Assembly (NCBI GenBank): GCA_903879715.1
Contig: CAIRMR010000097.1
Location: forward strand, 49,457-113,456
DNA: 64,000 bases
Source of the DNA: an uncultured Bacteroidales bacterium
Lineage (GTDB): Bacteria > Bacteroidota > Bacteroidia > Bacteroidales > UBA4417
Direction: 5' to 3'
In this document: positions 33,728-41,635 of the stretch, in pieces
Numbering within the stretch: the first letter of the stretch is position 1
Layout of the letters: every line of letters begins with the position of its first letter
Notes under the pieces: generated by a model
What the model saw: the letters and a program-made list of their open reading frames with translations, nothing else
Databases searched by the model: none
Told to the model about the DNA's origin: nothing
Made by a program: the position numbers and the translations under genes

Positions 33728-35677
33728 ATGCGTTTTCGTTTATTCACTTTGCTATTTCTGTTAATTGCAGCTAACTATACTCAACACGTTTACGCGCAGG
33801 ATGTTATTGCGAAACGATCAACTGTAATTGAGAATTATAAAGGGAAGCCATTTTATATTCATTTCGTTAATAAAGGTGAAACTCTTGCTGCAATTGCTAA
33901 AGCATACAATGTATCAGTTGAAGAAATAAGCGCCGATAATCCTGTAATTTCCCAGGGATTAAAAGCTGATATGGTTCTTCGGATTCCGCAAAGGTCAATA
34001 GTAGCAATTCCAGATGCTGATACTAAGCCCAAGACAGAAATAAAGAATGAACAGGCCAAGCCTGCTGAAAATCAAAAAGTGCAGAATAAACCTGCTGATG
34101 ATCCGAATTATATACTTTACCAGGTAAAAAAGCAGGAAACGCTTTATGGTATTTCAAAACAATATAATGTAAGTGTTGACGATATCATCAATGCTAATCC
34201 CGGCTTCGAGGGATTGAAAGATGGAATGGAAATCAGAATTCCAAAGAAAAAATCCATTGAAAAAGTTGCTGCTATTGAGGTCCCTGCTGAAAAAGCGATT
34301 AAAGTTGGATCGAAGCCGGATGAAGTTATTGTAAAAACAGGTGAAACACTTTACAGTATCGGGAAAGCTCACAACGTATCTGTTGATGATCTGATTGACC
34401 TGAATCCACAATTGAGTGGCGGTCTTAAAGCAGGTATGGTTTTAAAGTTACGTAAAATCGGCACTAAAATCGGAGTTAACCCAACAGATAAAAAAGAATC
34501 GGAAATTGTTGTTGTTCCTGTTGCGCCTAAGTCGCCTGGTGTTCCCGGTGATTGTTATAATGCGGAAAATATTAAAACGACTTATAAAGTAGCATTGATC
34601 CTCCCTTTTAATCTTGATGAAGCCACGGATGCTATTGAAGCACCGGAGACAAAAAATGCTTCGGAATTCGAAAATTTCAATTATTTCCAGTTTTATGCAG
34701 GTTTCATGCTGGCGGCTGATTCGCTCGAGAAATACGGGCTTCACGCACGCATCCAGGTTTTGGATGGCGATAAGTTAAATGATACTCTGACGATAAAGCA
34801 AACATTACGCAAACCTGGCATGGATAAAATGGATCTGATTGTTGGACCGATGTATGCAAATTCGTTCTCTGTTGCTGCCCGTTTTGCTAAAAAACATGAA
34901 ATTGGAATTATTAACCCTTTATCCCGTCGAGAAAATATTGTTGAAGGAAATCCTTTTGTTTTAAAAACGCAGGTTTCAGGTGCCGGAGTTGCGGCTAAAC
35001 TTTCATCTTTCATCATTAGTAAGTATCCAAACGCAAATATTATTGCTGTAAGGAATGATAATAAGGAGCAGAAAGCGATAATTAGTGATTTCGCAGCTAG
35101 CATAAAATCCAGTCTAACGAGTCACTCTTTCAGAGGCAGTATGCAGGAAGTTGCTTATTCATCAGATATGATGGCCGGCCTTGCGAAAAAACTTAAACCT
35201 AATGCTAAAAACATTATAATTTTCTTTTCGAATAATAAAACTAATGTTCCGAATTTTGTGTCGCTGCTTAACCCGCTTTCTAAATCAAACGACATAATTC
35301 TGATGGGTATGGATGGTTGGGAAGAACTCGAATTGGAAACAGAATTCCTTGTTAATTTGAATTTTCACCAGGTTACATCCAGTTATATCGATTACGAAAG
35401 CGAAGCAGTTCAGCAGTTTATCACCCGGTTCCGGAATAAATATGGTTCGGTTCCATTATCTGCAAAACATGCTTTCCTGGGTTACGATATAGGATGGTAT
35501 TTCCTTACCTCGCTTATGTGGTTAGGAGATAACTATATTTCGTGTTTGCCGGAATACAATGGAACTGGTTTGCAGTATAATTTTGATTTTTCTGCCCCTA
35601 AAACCGGTGACGGACTTCAAAATCATGAAGTAAATATTGTTAAACTCCAGGAGTATAAGATGGTGAAGGTTGAGTAG
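33728..35677 (+). CDS. LysM protein with ABC substrate-binding-like domain
   Basis: A 649-residue exported protein. The ATG at 33728 starts a normal signal peptide (MRFRLFTLLFLLIAANY...VYAQ). An in-frame ATG at 33692 also follows a -7-like TATATTTA and cannot be excluded. Three LysM domains follow: YIHFVNKGETLAAIAKAYNVS, YILYQVKKQETLYGISKQYNVS and EVIVKTGETLYSIGKAHNVS starts, each about 45 residues with Lys/Pro/Glu-rich linkers. The C-terminal 350 residues have a periplasmic-binding-protein type I fold (YKVALILPFNL, LIVGPMYANS, IINPLSRRENIVEG) as in LppC/Leu-binding relatives. It probably binds peptidoglycan and has a structural or regulatory role in the envelope. Confidence 0.88.
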   Translation: MRFRLFTLLFLLIAANYTQHVYAQDVIAKRSTVIENYKGKPFYIHFVNKGETLAAIAKAYNVSVEEISADNPVISQGLKADMVLRIPQRSIVAIPDADTKPKTEIKNEQAKPAENQKVQNKPADDPNYILYQVKKQETLYGISKQYNVSVDDIINANPGFEGLKDGMEIRIPKKKSIEKVAAIEVPAEKAIKVGSKPDEVIVKTGETLYSIGKAHNVSVDDLIDLNPQLSGGLKAGMVLKLRKIGTKIGVNPTDKKESEIVVVPVAPKSPGVPGDCYNAENIKTTYKVALILPFNLDEATDAIEAPETKNASEFENFNYFQFYAGFMLAADSLEKYGLHARIQVLDGDKLNDTLTIKQTLRKPGMDKMDLIVGPMYANSFSVAARFAKKHEIGIINPLSRRENIVEGNPFVLKTQVSGAGVAAKLSSFIISKYPNANIIAVRNDNKEQKAIISDFAASIKSSLTSHSFRGSMQEVAYSSDMMAGLAKKLKPNAKNIIIFFSNNKTNVPNFVSLLNPLSKSNDIILMGMDGWEELELETEFLVNLNFHQVTSSYIDYESEAVQQFITRFRNKYGSVPLSAKHAFLGYDIGWYFLTSLMWLGDNYISCLPEYNGTGLQYNFDFSAPKTGDGLQNHEVNIVKLQEYKMVKVE

Positions 35678-35699
35678 TTCTGCCTTAACTTTTCTGATC

Positions 35700-35808
35700 T
35701 TTTTTTTTCTTCACGTTCTTTTCCCATTTCCACTTTTCCCATTTCCCATTTCACTATTTTCCATTTTCCCATTTTCCCCATTTTCTATTTTCTACTCTAC
35801 TCCCTTCT
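35700..35808. repeat. CCCATTTTCC word repeats between convergent genes
   Basis: The spacer after the LysM gene is a pyrimidine-rich series of words such as CCCATTTCCACTTTT and CATTTTCTATTTTCT, running into the last codons of the convergent gene. No stable hairpin is visible. Confidence 0.5.
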
Positions 35809-36604
35809 TCCTTCCTGCCATAATCGCCAGTATCTCTGAAGCGATCTCTTCGATTGATTTCGAAGTTACATTTACTAATGTCCAGCTGGGATGAAGATTA
35901 TAGAAACGGTTGGCGAAATTGATTTCGCGGGAAACATATTCCGGTTCTGAATAATTTCCAACATTTCCTCCGAGTCGCACGTTACGGGTTTTTCGCAATT
36001 CCGACAGTCGTGAAGCACTTGTTGTAAGGCAAAAAACTTTAGATGAATCAATATGATTCAGCACTTCCGGTGGATTTAGTCCCATTATGATAGGAACATT
36101 CGCCGCAAACCAGCCTTTGTAGGCCAGGTAAATACTGATTGGCGTTTTAAATGTTCGCGAAACACCAAGCAAGATTATGTCAGCCTCATTGAGGCTTTCC
36201 GTACGCTGACCGTCATCGTGGTTAAAGGCAAACTGCATGGAATCAATACGCTGAAAGTATTCTTTATTCAGTTTGTTAAAAAGTCCGGGTTGCTGCGAAG
36301 GTTCATGGATAAATTGGCTTGAAAGCCGGGTAAGTAAAGGCCCCATCAGGTCGGTAGTTTCCACATTGTTGGTATGGCTTTCGCGGATAATATACTCACG
36401 CAGAGAATCAGTAACAAGCGTATGAACAATCAGAGCTTTCGATTTTAATGCTTTGGCAACAATTTTCTTTATTTCTTGTTGTGATCTCACATCGGAATGA
36501 ACAACCACATCTATTTCAATCCCCGGAAACTGGGTGAGCGCTGCATTAAGCGCCTGCCGGGCAGTTCGCCCTGTGCCGTCGGAAACAACCAGAACCTGGT
36601 ACAA
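35792..36604 (-). CDS. PEP synthase/PPDK regulatory kinase-pyrophosphorylase
   Basis: A 270-residue member of the DUF299/PSRP family. These bifunctional proteins use ADP to inactivate, and phosphate to reactivate, phosphoenolpyruvate synthase or pyruvate phosphate dikinase. Visible motifs are the N-terminal VSDGTGRTARQAL, and the P-loop-like GVSRTFKTPISIYLAYKG with NVPIIMGLNPP following. The start is a TTG at 36604: GGAGG lies 4 nt upstream and no ATG gives the conserved N-terminus. Neither ppsA nor ppdK is in this window, so its partner cannot be told. Confidence 0.9.
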   Translation of the reverse strand: MYQVLVVSDGTGRTARQALNAALTQFPGIEIDVVVHSDVRSQQEIKKIVAKALKSKALIVHTLVTDSLREYIIRESHTNNVETTDLMGPLLTRLSSQFIHEPSQQPGLFNKLNKEYFQRIDSMQFAFNHDDGQRTESLNEADIILLGVSRTFKTPISIYLAYKGWFAANVPIIMGLNPPEVLNHIDSSKVFCLTTSASRLSELRKTRNVRLGGNVGNYSEPEYVSREINFANRFYNLHPSWTLVNVTSKSIEEIASEILAIMAGRKKGVE

Positions 36605-36768
36605 ATTACCTCCGTCTTTTGAAAGGAATATCTAACATTCAATTCTGTAGAAACAAAGTTAACCTATTTCTTAGAATTTGAAACAAGGGTGCTGAATAAT
36701 AGTTTGTACCGTTTAGAAAAGGTCCTGTTTATGAGTTGTTAGGCCCGGTGAGTTTGCTCAGATAATTT

Positions 36769-37605
36769 CTATCTGTCTGAAATTGAATTATTTCTCTGTT
36801 TCAGATTTCTCAGGTAAACAATAACCCGGGCAATCATAAAAATCAATACAAATACAAAAATAATAGTCGCTCCCGAAGGAATATTCCAGTAATACGATAA
36901 AAATAATCCAGTTATGCTTCCGGCAAAACTAATAATCATCGAAAGGATAATGATCTTCTTTAAATCGTTAACAAACAGATTGGCTGTGCTTTGCGGTATT
37001 GTTAAATACGAAATTACCAGTATGATTCCTGCAACTCTTATGTTTATTACAATCACTAATGCGACCAGAGTCAACATCAGGTAATTAAAAGTTTCAACCG
37101 GCGCATTGTGCGAACGCGCATATTCCTCATCGAACGAAATAAATAAAATTGTCCGGTAAAAAAGCAAGAAAACTGTAACGGTTATCGCCGCCAGTATTGC
37201 CATCAGAGTAAGGTCGGTAGATGTAACAGTAAGTATGCTGCCAAAAAGATACGACATCAGGTTTGGCGCATAACCAGGAGTAAGATAAATAAATATTATC
37301 CCAACCGCCATTCCGAAAGACCATAAAATTCCGATTGCAGAATCTTCCCGGATATCAGTTTGTTTCGAAACCAGCCTGATACCAAATGCTGATAAGATGC
37401 TGAAAATAGCTGCCCCAAAAATCGGGTTTATCCCTAGAAAATAGCCAAGCCCGATTCCTCCGAACGAAGCATGAGTAATTCCGCCGCTGATAAAAACCAT
37501 GCGACGCGCTACAATATAAGCCCCGATAAAACCACAGGTAATGCTGGCAAGGAAAGCAGCTTCAACAGCATGGAGAACAAAGTCGTATGAGAGAATTCCT
37601 GCCAT
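36769..37605 (-). CDS. znuB: Zinc/manganese ABC transporter permease
   Basis: A 278-residue ABC-3 family permease with about eight helices. The frame is open far upstream into the preceding gene, but MAGILSYDFVLHAVEAAFLA from the ATG at 37605 is the normal N-terminus and lies 1 bp after the znuC stop. The core GGITHASFGGIGLGY and the late ILVISYLTIPQSTANLF are typical of ZnuB/MntB permeases. Together with the ATPase and the His-rich binding protein it forms a zinc-type importer. Confidence 0.92.
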   Translation of the reverse strand: MAGILSYDFVLHAVEAAFLASITCGFIGAYIVARRMVFISGGITHASFGGIGLGYFLGINPIFGAAIFSILSAFGIRLVSKQTDIREDSAIGILWSFGMAVGIIFIYLTPGYAPNLMSYLFGSILTVTSTDLTLMAILAAITVTVFLLFYRTILFISFDEEYARSHNAPVETFNYLMLTLVALVIVINIRVAGIILVISYLTIPQSTANLFVNDLKKIIILSMIISFAGSITGLFLSYYWNIPSGATIIFVFVLIFMIARVIVYLRNLKQRNNSISDR

Positions 37606-37606
37606 C

Positions 37607-38425
37607 TTATTCGTGCTTATAATCTGAGTGAGTGATGGCATTGCCATGATTATGCTCATGTTCATGATCATGATCGCGGCTGTGGTCGTGTTTTTGAAGC
37701 ACTGTGTGTGGCACATCACCATGGGTAATGATCTGCAACGGGCAATTGTAACCGGCAAGTTGTTCCTCGGTAATGATATTTGAAGGATGATAATGCAAAT
37801 ACGTATTTACACAGGCTATCGTTTTAACGAAATACGAAATGGTACCTACATCATGCGAAATGATCATAATGGCCATCTTTTTATTGAATTGCTGCAGCAG
37901 CTCATACATTTCGTGCTCAAAACGGTTGTCAACAAAGGTATTCGGTTCGTCGAGTATTAACAGTTTTGGTGATGAAATAAGCGCGCGGCAGATAAAAACG
38001 CGCTGCAATTGTCCGCCCGAAAGCTCACCTGCTGTTCGTTTTGCCAGGTGACTTATCCCCATTTGTTCAAGCAGATCATATGCCTGTTTTTTATCTTTTG
38101 ACGAATAACGGCTCAATCCTTTTCCAGCCGACATCAGCCCTGAAAGCACAATATCCTGAACCGTGATCGGGAATTTCCGGTCGATTTGTGATTGCTGTGG
38201 TAAATATCCTATAAAACTACCTTCCTGCTTGTCAAAACGTTGAATTGTGCCTGAAACAGGTTTTATAAGCCCGAGTATCAATTTGATCAGCGTGGTTTTG
38301 CCACCACCATTCGGACCAATTACTCCAATAAAGTCCTGTTCCGAAATCGTGATTGAAACATCGCGCAGCACAATCCCATTGTCGTAGCCGGCGGTAACAT
38401 GTTCCAGTTTAATGAGTTCGTTCAT
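37607..38425 (-). CDS. znuC: Zinc ABC transporter ATPase with His-rich tail
   Basis: A 272-residue ABC ATPase. Walker A is GPNGGGKTT, the signature LSGGQLQR and Walker B LLILDEPNTF, with the H-loop in MIISHDVGTISYFV. The last 40 residues are an extension containing about a dozen histidines alternating with Asp/Glu (KHDHSRDHDHEHEHNHG), which could bind zinc in the cytoplasm and modulate the pump. The gene begins 15 bp after znuA and ends 1 bp before znuB, so all three are cotranscribed. Confidence 0.94.
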   Translation of the reverse strand: MNELIKLEHVTAGYDNGIVLRDVSITISEQDFIGVIGPNGGGKTTLIKLILGLIKPVSGTIQRFDKQEGSFIGYLPQQSQIDRKFPITVQDIVLSGLMSAGKGLSRYSSKDKKQAYDLLEQMGISHLAKRTAGELSGGQLQRVFICRALISSPKLLILDEPNTFVDNRFEHEMYELLQQFNKKMAIMIISHDVGTISYFVKTIACVNTYLHYHPSNIITEEQLAGYNCPLQIITHGDVPHTVLQKHDHSRDHDHEHEHNHGNAITHSDYKHE

Positions 38426-38440
38426 GGTTTTATTTGAATA

Positions 38441-39319
38441 TCAGTTTGACGCAATCAAATCGGCGAGGTGAATCATGTTTTCTGCCCAGTTATCAGCCAT
38501 AGGATCAAAAACAACAACTTTCCCTTTGATCTCAAGGGCAATCACTTCTGCGTTACGGGTGTCAAATTCTTTTGAAATAAATACGGCTTTAATATTTTTT
38601 CCCTTAGCGGTTTTAACAAGCTCAGCCAGGTAAGCCGGGGATGGTTCTTTTCCGTCCTGTTCAATACTGATTTGAATAAGGTTATAATCACGGGCAAAAT
38701 AGGCCAGTGCCGGATGAAAAATGAGGATTGATTTGCCTTCGGAGCCTGCAAGTTTCTCACGGATTAAACGGTCAACAGAATCAGCAGTTTGATTAAACTT
38801 ATTCAGATTTGAGTTATAAAATGAAGCATTTGCTGTATCAATTGTTGATAACGCTTTGCTGATATTGGCTGCCTGTACTTTCATACAGGAAGGTGAAAGC
38901 CATGTATGTGGATCAATACCATGATTTTGTTGTTCATCAGCTTCCTCATCTTCATGATGGTGTCCGCTTATCATTTGTATGCCTTCACTTGTATTGATAA
39001 CCGTCATCGCAGGATTCGAAGCCTTAAATCTGTCGAGCCATGCCATCTCAAAATCAAGTGCGCCAAGAGCCAGGTATAGCTTTGATGCTGAAATTTTTTC
39101 CATATCACGGGGAGCAGGCTCGTAGGTTTCGTGGTTCGATCCGATGGGCTGCATGGCCTGAATATCAAACTTATCGCCGGCAATAAAAGTTACCAGGTAC
39201 TTCTGAGGGATGATGCTTACTGTAAGCTGGATCTTATTATTATCAACAGTTTTTTGCTGACATGAAACCAGAGATAATGCAGTAAACAGAATGAAAAAGA
39301 TAAATATATTTCGGAACAT
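38441..39319 (-). CDS. znuA: Zinc ABC transporter substrate-binding lipoprotein
   Basis: A 292-residue cluster A-I metal-binding protein. The lipoprotein signal peptide ends LSLVSC, so Cys20 is lipidated. Ligand motifs of the family are present: GSNHETYEPAPRD, a His/Asp/Glu-rich loop (GHHHEDEEADEQQNHG) next to GIDPHTWLSP, and FHPALAYFARDY. The loop favours Zn over Mn. It is the first gene of the znuA-znuC-znuB operon; no Zur gene or clear Zur palindrome is seen near. Confidence 0.94.
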   Translation of the reverse strand: MFRNIFIFFILFTALSLVSCQQKTVDNNKIQLTVSIIPQKYLVTFIAGDKFDIQAMQPIGSNHETYEPAPRDMEKISASKLYLALGALDFEMAWLDRFKASNPAMTVINTSEGIQMISGHHHEDEEADEQQNHGIDPHTWLSPSCMKVQAANISKALSTIDTANASFYNSNLNKFNQTADSVDRLIREKLAGSEGKSILIFHPALAYFARDYNLIQISIEQDGKEPSPAYLAELVKTAKGKNIKAVFISKEFDTRNAEVIALEIKGKVVVFDPMADNWAENMIHLADLIASN

Positions 39320-39324
39320 GTGTG

Positions 39325-39332
39325 CAAAAGTA
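39325..39332 (-). promoter_or_regulatory. -7 box next to the znuA start codon
   Basis: TACTTTTG on the minus strand is a perfect TAnnTTTG, only 5 nt before the znuA ATG. The transcript would start within a few bases of the start codon, so the operon mRNA may be leaderless. Confidence 0.5.
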
Positions 39333-39404
39333 CGAATTATGAAGCTTATCAGAAAATCGAATTCTTGTTTCGTGGGATTCCCTTTCTTTTAATGGATGAA
39401 CTGA

Positions 39405-39440
39405 CGATCCCTAATCCCCAACCCCTAATCCCTAAATCCT
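39405..39440. repeat. Telomere-like CCCTAA words
   Basis: Degenerate CCCTAATCCCCAACCCCTAATCCCTAAATCC words upstream of the DUF4342 gene. The same vocabulary appears in reverse orientation at 40050-40080 and 41572-41608, and again at 49526-49578. Confidence 0.45.
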
Positions 39441-39498
39441 TTTTCAGATGTAACCAAATCCCTGAAATCTCGTCAGATCATCATAAAACAGTAAGAAA

Positions 39499-39738
39499 AT
39501 GAACTCATCCGAATTTAAAGTTAAAGGCGAAGATTTACTCCGGAAAATCCGCGAAATTATTGACGAAGGCAATGTAAACCGTATTATTATCAAGGATCAT
39601 GAGGGTAAGGTTTACCTTGAAATTCCTGTAACTATAGGCGTTATCGGGGCAGTGATTTTACCGGTATTTGCAGCAATTGGCGCATTGGCAGCCCTGGCGG
39701 CTGATTTTACTATCGAAGTGATCCGCAGGGATCAGTGA
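39499..39738 (+). CDS. DUF4342 family protein
   Basis: A 79-residue protein of family DUF4342: an N-terminal soluble part (FKVKGEDLLRKIREIIDEGNVNRIIIKDHEGKVYLEIPVT) and a C-terminal hydrophobic helix pair (IGVIGAVILPVFAAIGALAALAADFTI). Members often accompany UBA-like domains, but this one has only the core. Role unknown. Its stop codon overlaps by 7 bp with the end of the convergent thiamine-binding gene. Confidence 0.88.
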   Translation: MNSSEFKVKGEDLLRKIREIIDEGNVNRIIIKDHEGKVYLEIPVTIGVIGAVILPVFAAIGALAALAADFTIEVIRRDQ

Positions 39739-40043
39739 TTTACAGGGCCTATTTTATCTTCAATAGCTGCGACTTTTTGTTGCATTCGTCCAACTGCGCC
39801 ATCACGGATATCAAAAGTAACTGTGCAGTAAACGCGGGTACAATCAGCTTGTAACAACGAATAAGCTTTTGTTACAACCGATTGTGCTTCTTCAAGTGTT
39901 TCGGTTTCAATTATGGTTCCCATGGCACTGAGCTGGTATGGAAAACCACTTTCACGGATCATTGCAATCACGCGGCTTACATAAGGACTTGCGCTGGCGC
40001 CCTTATCAGTTGGAAACATGGCAAATTGCATCAGGACGGACAT
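39732..40043 (-). CDS. MTH1187-family thiamine-binding protein
   Basis: A 103-residue protein of the UPF0045/DUF77 family (MTH1187, YqgV), small ferredoxin-like proteins that bind thiamine in solved structures. The pattern MQFAMFPTDKGASASPYVSRVIAMIRESG at the N-terminus and YQLSAMGTIIETETLEEA are characteristic. No thiamine-related gene or TPP riboswitch is visible nearby. Its last codons overlap the end of the DUF4342 gene on the other strand. Confidence 0.9.
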   Translation of the reverse strand: MSVLMQFAMFPTDKGASASPYVSRVIAMIRESGFPYQLSAMGTIIETETLEEAQSVVTKAYSLLQADCTRVYCTVTFDIRDGAVGRMQQKVAAIEDKIGPVNH

Positions 40044-40127
40044 GGAAATAGGGTTTAGGGGTTGGGGATTAGGATTTGGGGGAAGAAAAAAGTCGAAAGT
40101 TATAATTTTTCAGAGAATTAAGTCGGA

Positions 40128-40170
40128 TAATACTTCGCCCTGTCGCCCTTCGCATTGTCGCCCCTCTATA
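40128..40170. repeat. CCCTTCGCCNTGTCGCC words
   Basis: Repeated words CTTCGCCCTGTCGCCCTTCGC and ATTGTCGCCCC just after the aroE stop codon. The same words are at 1366-1406, 44923-44955, 50131-50170 (reverse) and, as a variant, 56180-56212. Confidence 0.45.
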
Positions 40171-40192
40171 CATCACATTTGAAGTATCAAAA

Positions 40193-40939
40193 TCAAGCGT
40201 TCCAAATTTCCCACGACTTTTCCGCTTGCAATACAAGCATATTAGCACCATTTAAAGTAGTAGCACCAGCTTCACGGCCCAATCGGAGGAATTTAGTTTC
40301 AGCCGGGTTATAAATAAGATCAAATAACAGATGTTTGCTGCCAAGGAATTGATATGGAATATCCGGGCATTTGTCAACCTCAGGAAATGTACCAACCGGC
40401 GAAGTGTTGATAATAAGAAGATTACCGCTGATTATTCTTTCGCTTAGCTGAGAATAGTTCAGAACTGACTCCCCATTTCCAGAGCGTGAAACCAAAGTAT
40501 AATTTATTCCAAGCTCATTTAAAGTGTAACACACAGCTTTTGCGGCACCGCCTGTGCCAAGTACAAGCGCATTTTTATGAATATGTTTTAACACCGGTGT
40601 TAATGATTCCCGGAAGCCGTAAACATCTGTATTATGTCCTGTAAGAGTAATACCTGATTCGTTTCTCTCAATTTTTACACAATTCACTGCCCCGACAGAT
40701 TTTGCTGCATCCGAAATATGGTCGAGAAAAGGCAATATTGCAACTTTATAAGGAATCGTAATATTAAAACCTTGTAAGTCAGGTTGGAGTGCGATTAGAG
40801 TAGTAATTTCAGAGATACTCTCCAAAGGGAAAAGCTGGTAACCTGCATCCGAAATACCTTCAGCTGCAAACTTTTCTGCAAAAAACTTCGCGGAAAAAGA
40901 ATGTGAAAGCGGATAGCCGATCAGTCCGAACAAACGCAT
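40193..40939 (-). CDS. aroE: Shikimate dehydrogenase
   Basis: A 248-residue NADP-dependent shikimate dehydrogenase of the aromatic amino acid pathway. The substrate-binding N-terminus is GLIGYPLSHSFSAKFF. NITIPYK contains the catalytic Lys, followed by GHNTDVYGFRESL. The dinucleotide loop is LVLGTGGAAKAVCYTL, and the C-terminal region LFDLIYNPAETKFL...GATTLNGANMLVLQA is complete. It is slightly shorter than E. coli AroE (272) but has all motifs. The start is 2 bp from the end of the DedA gene, so the two are cotranscribed. Confidence 0.95.
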   Translation of the reverse strand: MRLFGLIGYPLSHSFSAKFFAEKFAAEGISDAGYQLFPLESISEITTLIALQPDLQGFNITIPYKVAILPFLDHISDAAKSVGAVNCVKIERNESGITLTGHNTDVYGFRESLTPVLKHIHKNALVLGTGGAAKAVCYTLNELGINYTLVSRSGNGESVLNYSQLSERIISGNLLIINTSPVGTFPEVDKCPDIPYQFLGSKHLLFDLIYNPAETKFLRLGREAGATTLNGANMLVLQAEKSWEIWNA

Positions 40940-40941
40940 GA

Positions 40942-41568
40942 TCAGCTTACTGTTTTTTTCTTTGTGAGATTGATGTAAACTTTGTATGCATAGTATAAAA
41001 ATGCCATTCCAAGCACAGCAACTACAACTATATCAATGGTATGGCTGTATGTCATAACTTCTGTCCAGTTTTCTTTCAGCTTAAAACCTACATAAGTTAA
41101 AAATGCATTCCACATTCCGGCGCCTAAAATCGTATAGATTATAAATTTCCAGATATTCATTTTACCCAAACCTGCAGGGATACTGATCAAATGGCGTATA
41201 ACCGGAATAAAGCGCGAAATAAAAATGGTTAATTCGCCACGTTTGGCAAAAAAACGTTCGGTAATTTCAAGGTCGTGCGAATCAAGCAAAAGGTATTTAC
41301 CGAACCTTAGAATAAATGGTTTGCCGCCATAAAAACCCATGGCATACGAAGCCAGTGAACCGACAATACTACCCAATGTACTTGCAATGATAACACCGGT
41401 AAAGGTAAATTGACCGGTAACAATGAGGAAACCGGCAAAAGGCATTACTGCTTCACTGGGAATCGGGAAAACCATGCTTTCGAGAACCATAAGTAAAAAT
41501 ACGCCGGGATAAGATGTGGCGGCGATAAAAGCAACGGCAGTATTAGCAATCCATTGTGTGATTCCCAT
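40942..41568 (-). CDS. DedA family membrane protein
   Basis: A 208-residue multi-pass membrane protein of the DedA/SNARE-associated (VTT) family. The typical motifs are EAVMPFAGFLIVTG with SxxGxxxxYxxG-like GSIVGSLASYAMGFYGG, and FISRFIPVIRHLISIPAGLGKMN. DedA proteins take part in membrane homeostasis, with several recently tied to lipid carrier recycling such as undecaprenyl phosphate or phosphatidylethanolamine; which applies here is not visible. It heads a two-gene unit with aroE. Confidence 0.92.
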   Translation of the reverse strand: MGITQWIANTAVAFIAATSYPGVFLLMVLESMVFPIPSEAVMPFAGFLIVTGQFTFTGVIIASTLGSIVGSLASYAMGFYGGKPFILRFGKYLLLDSHDLEITERFFAKRGELTIFISRFIPVIRHLISIPAGLGKMNIWKFIIYTILGAGMWNAFLTYVGFKLKENWTEVMTYSHTIDIVVVAVLGMAFLYYAYKVYINLTKKKTVS

Positions 41569-41571
41569 ATT

Positions 41572-41608
41572 GTTTAGGAGTTAGGGTTTGGGGATTAGGT
41601 TTTAGGGT
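41572..41608. repeat. Telomere-like TTAGGG words
   Basis: Degenerate TTTAGGAGTTAGGGTTTGGGG / GATTAGGTTTTAGGG words between the interrupted TPR gene and the DedA gene. Same family as 40050-40080 and 49526-49578. Confidence 0.45.
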
Positions 41609-41635
41609 GGTCAGCGATTTGCTTTCCCTATATGA

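Noticed and set aside
37606..37758. Longer znuB start within znuC
   Set aside because: The extra 51 residues are an out-of-frame translation of the His-rich znuC tail; MAGILSYDF at 37605 is the family start.
39128..39140. TGGTTCGATCC resembling a tRNA T-loop
   Set aside because: Lies inside znuA coding sequence (complement of the GSNHET motif) and no cloverleaf surrounds it; no tRNA was found in the window.
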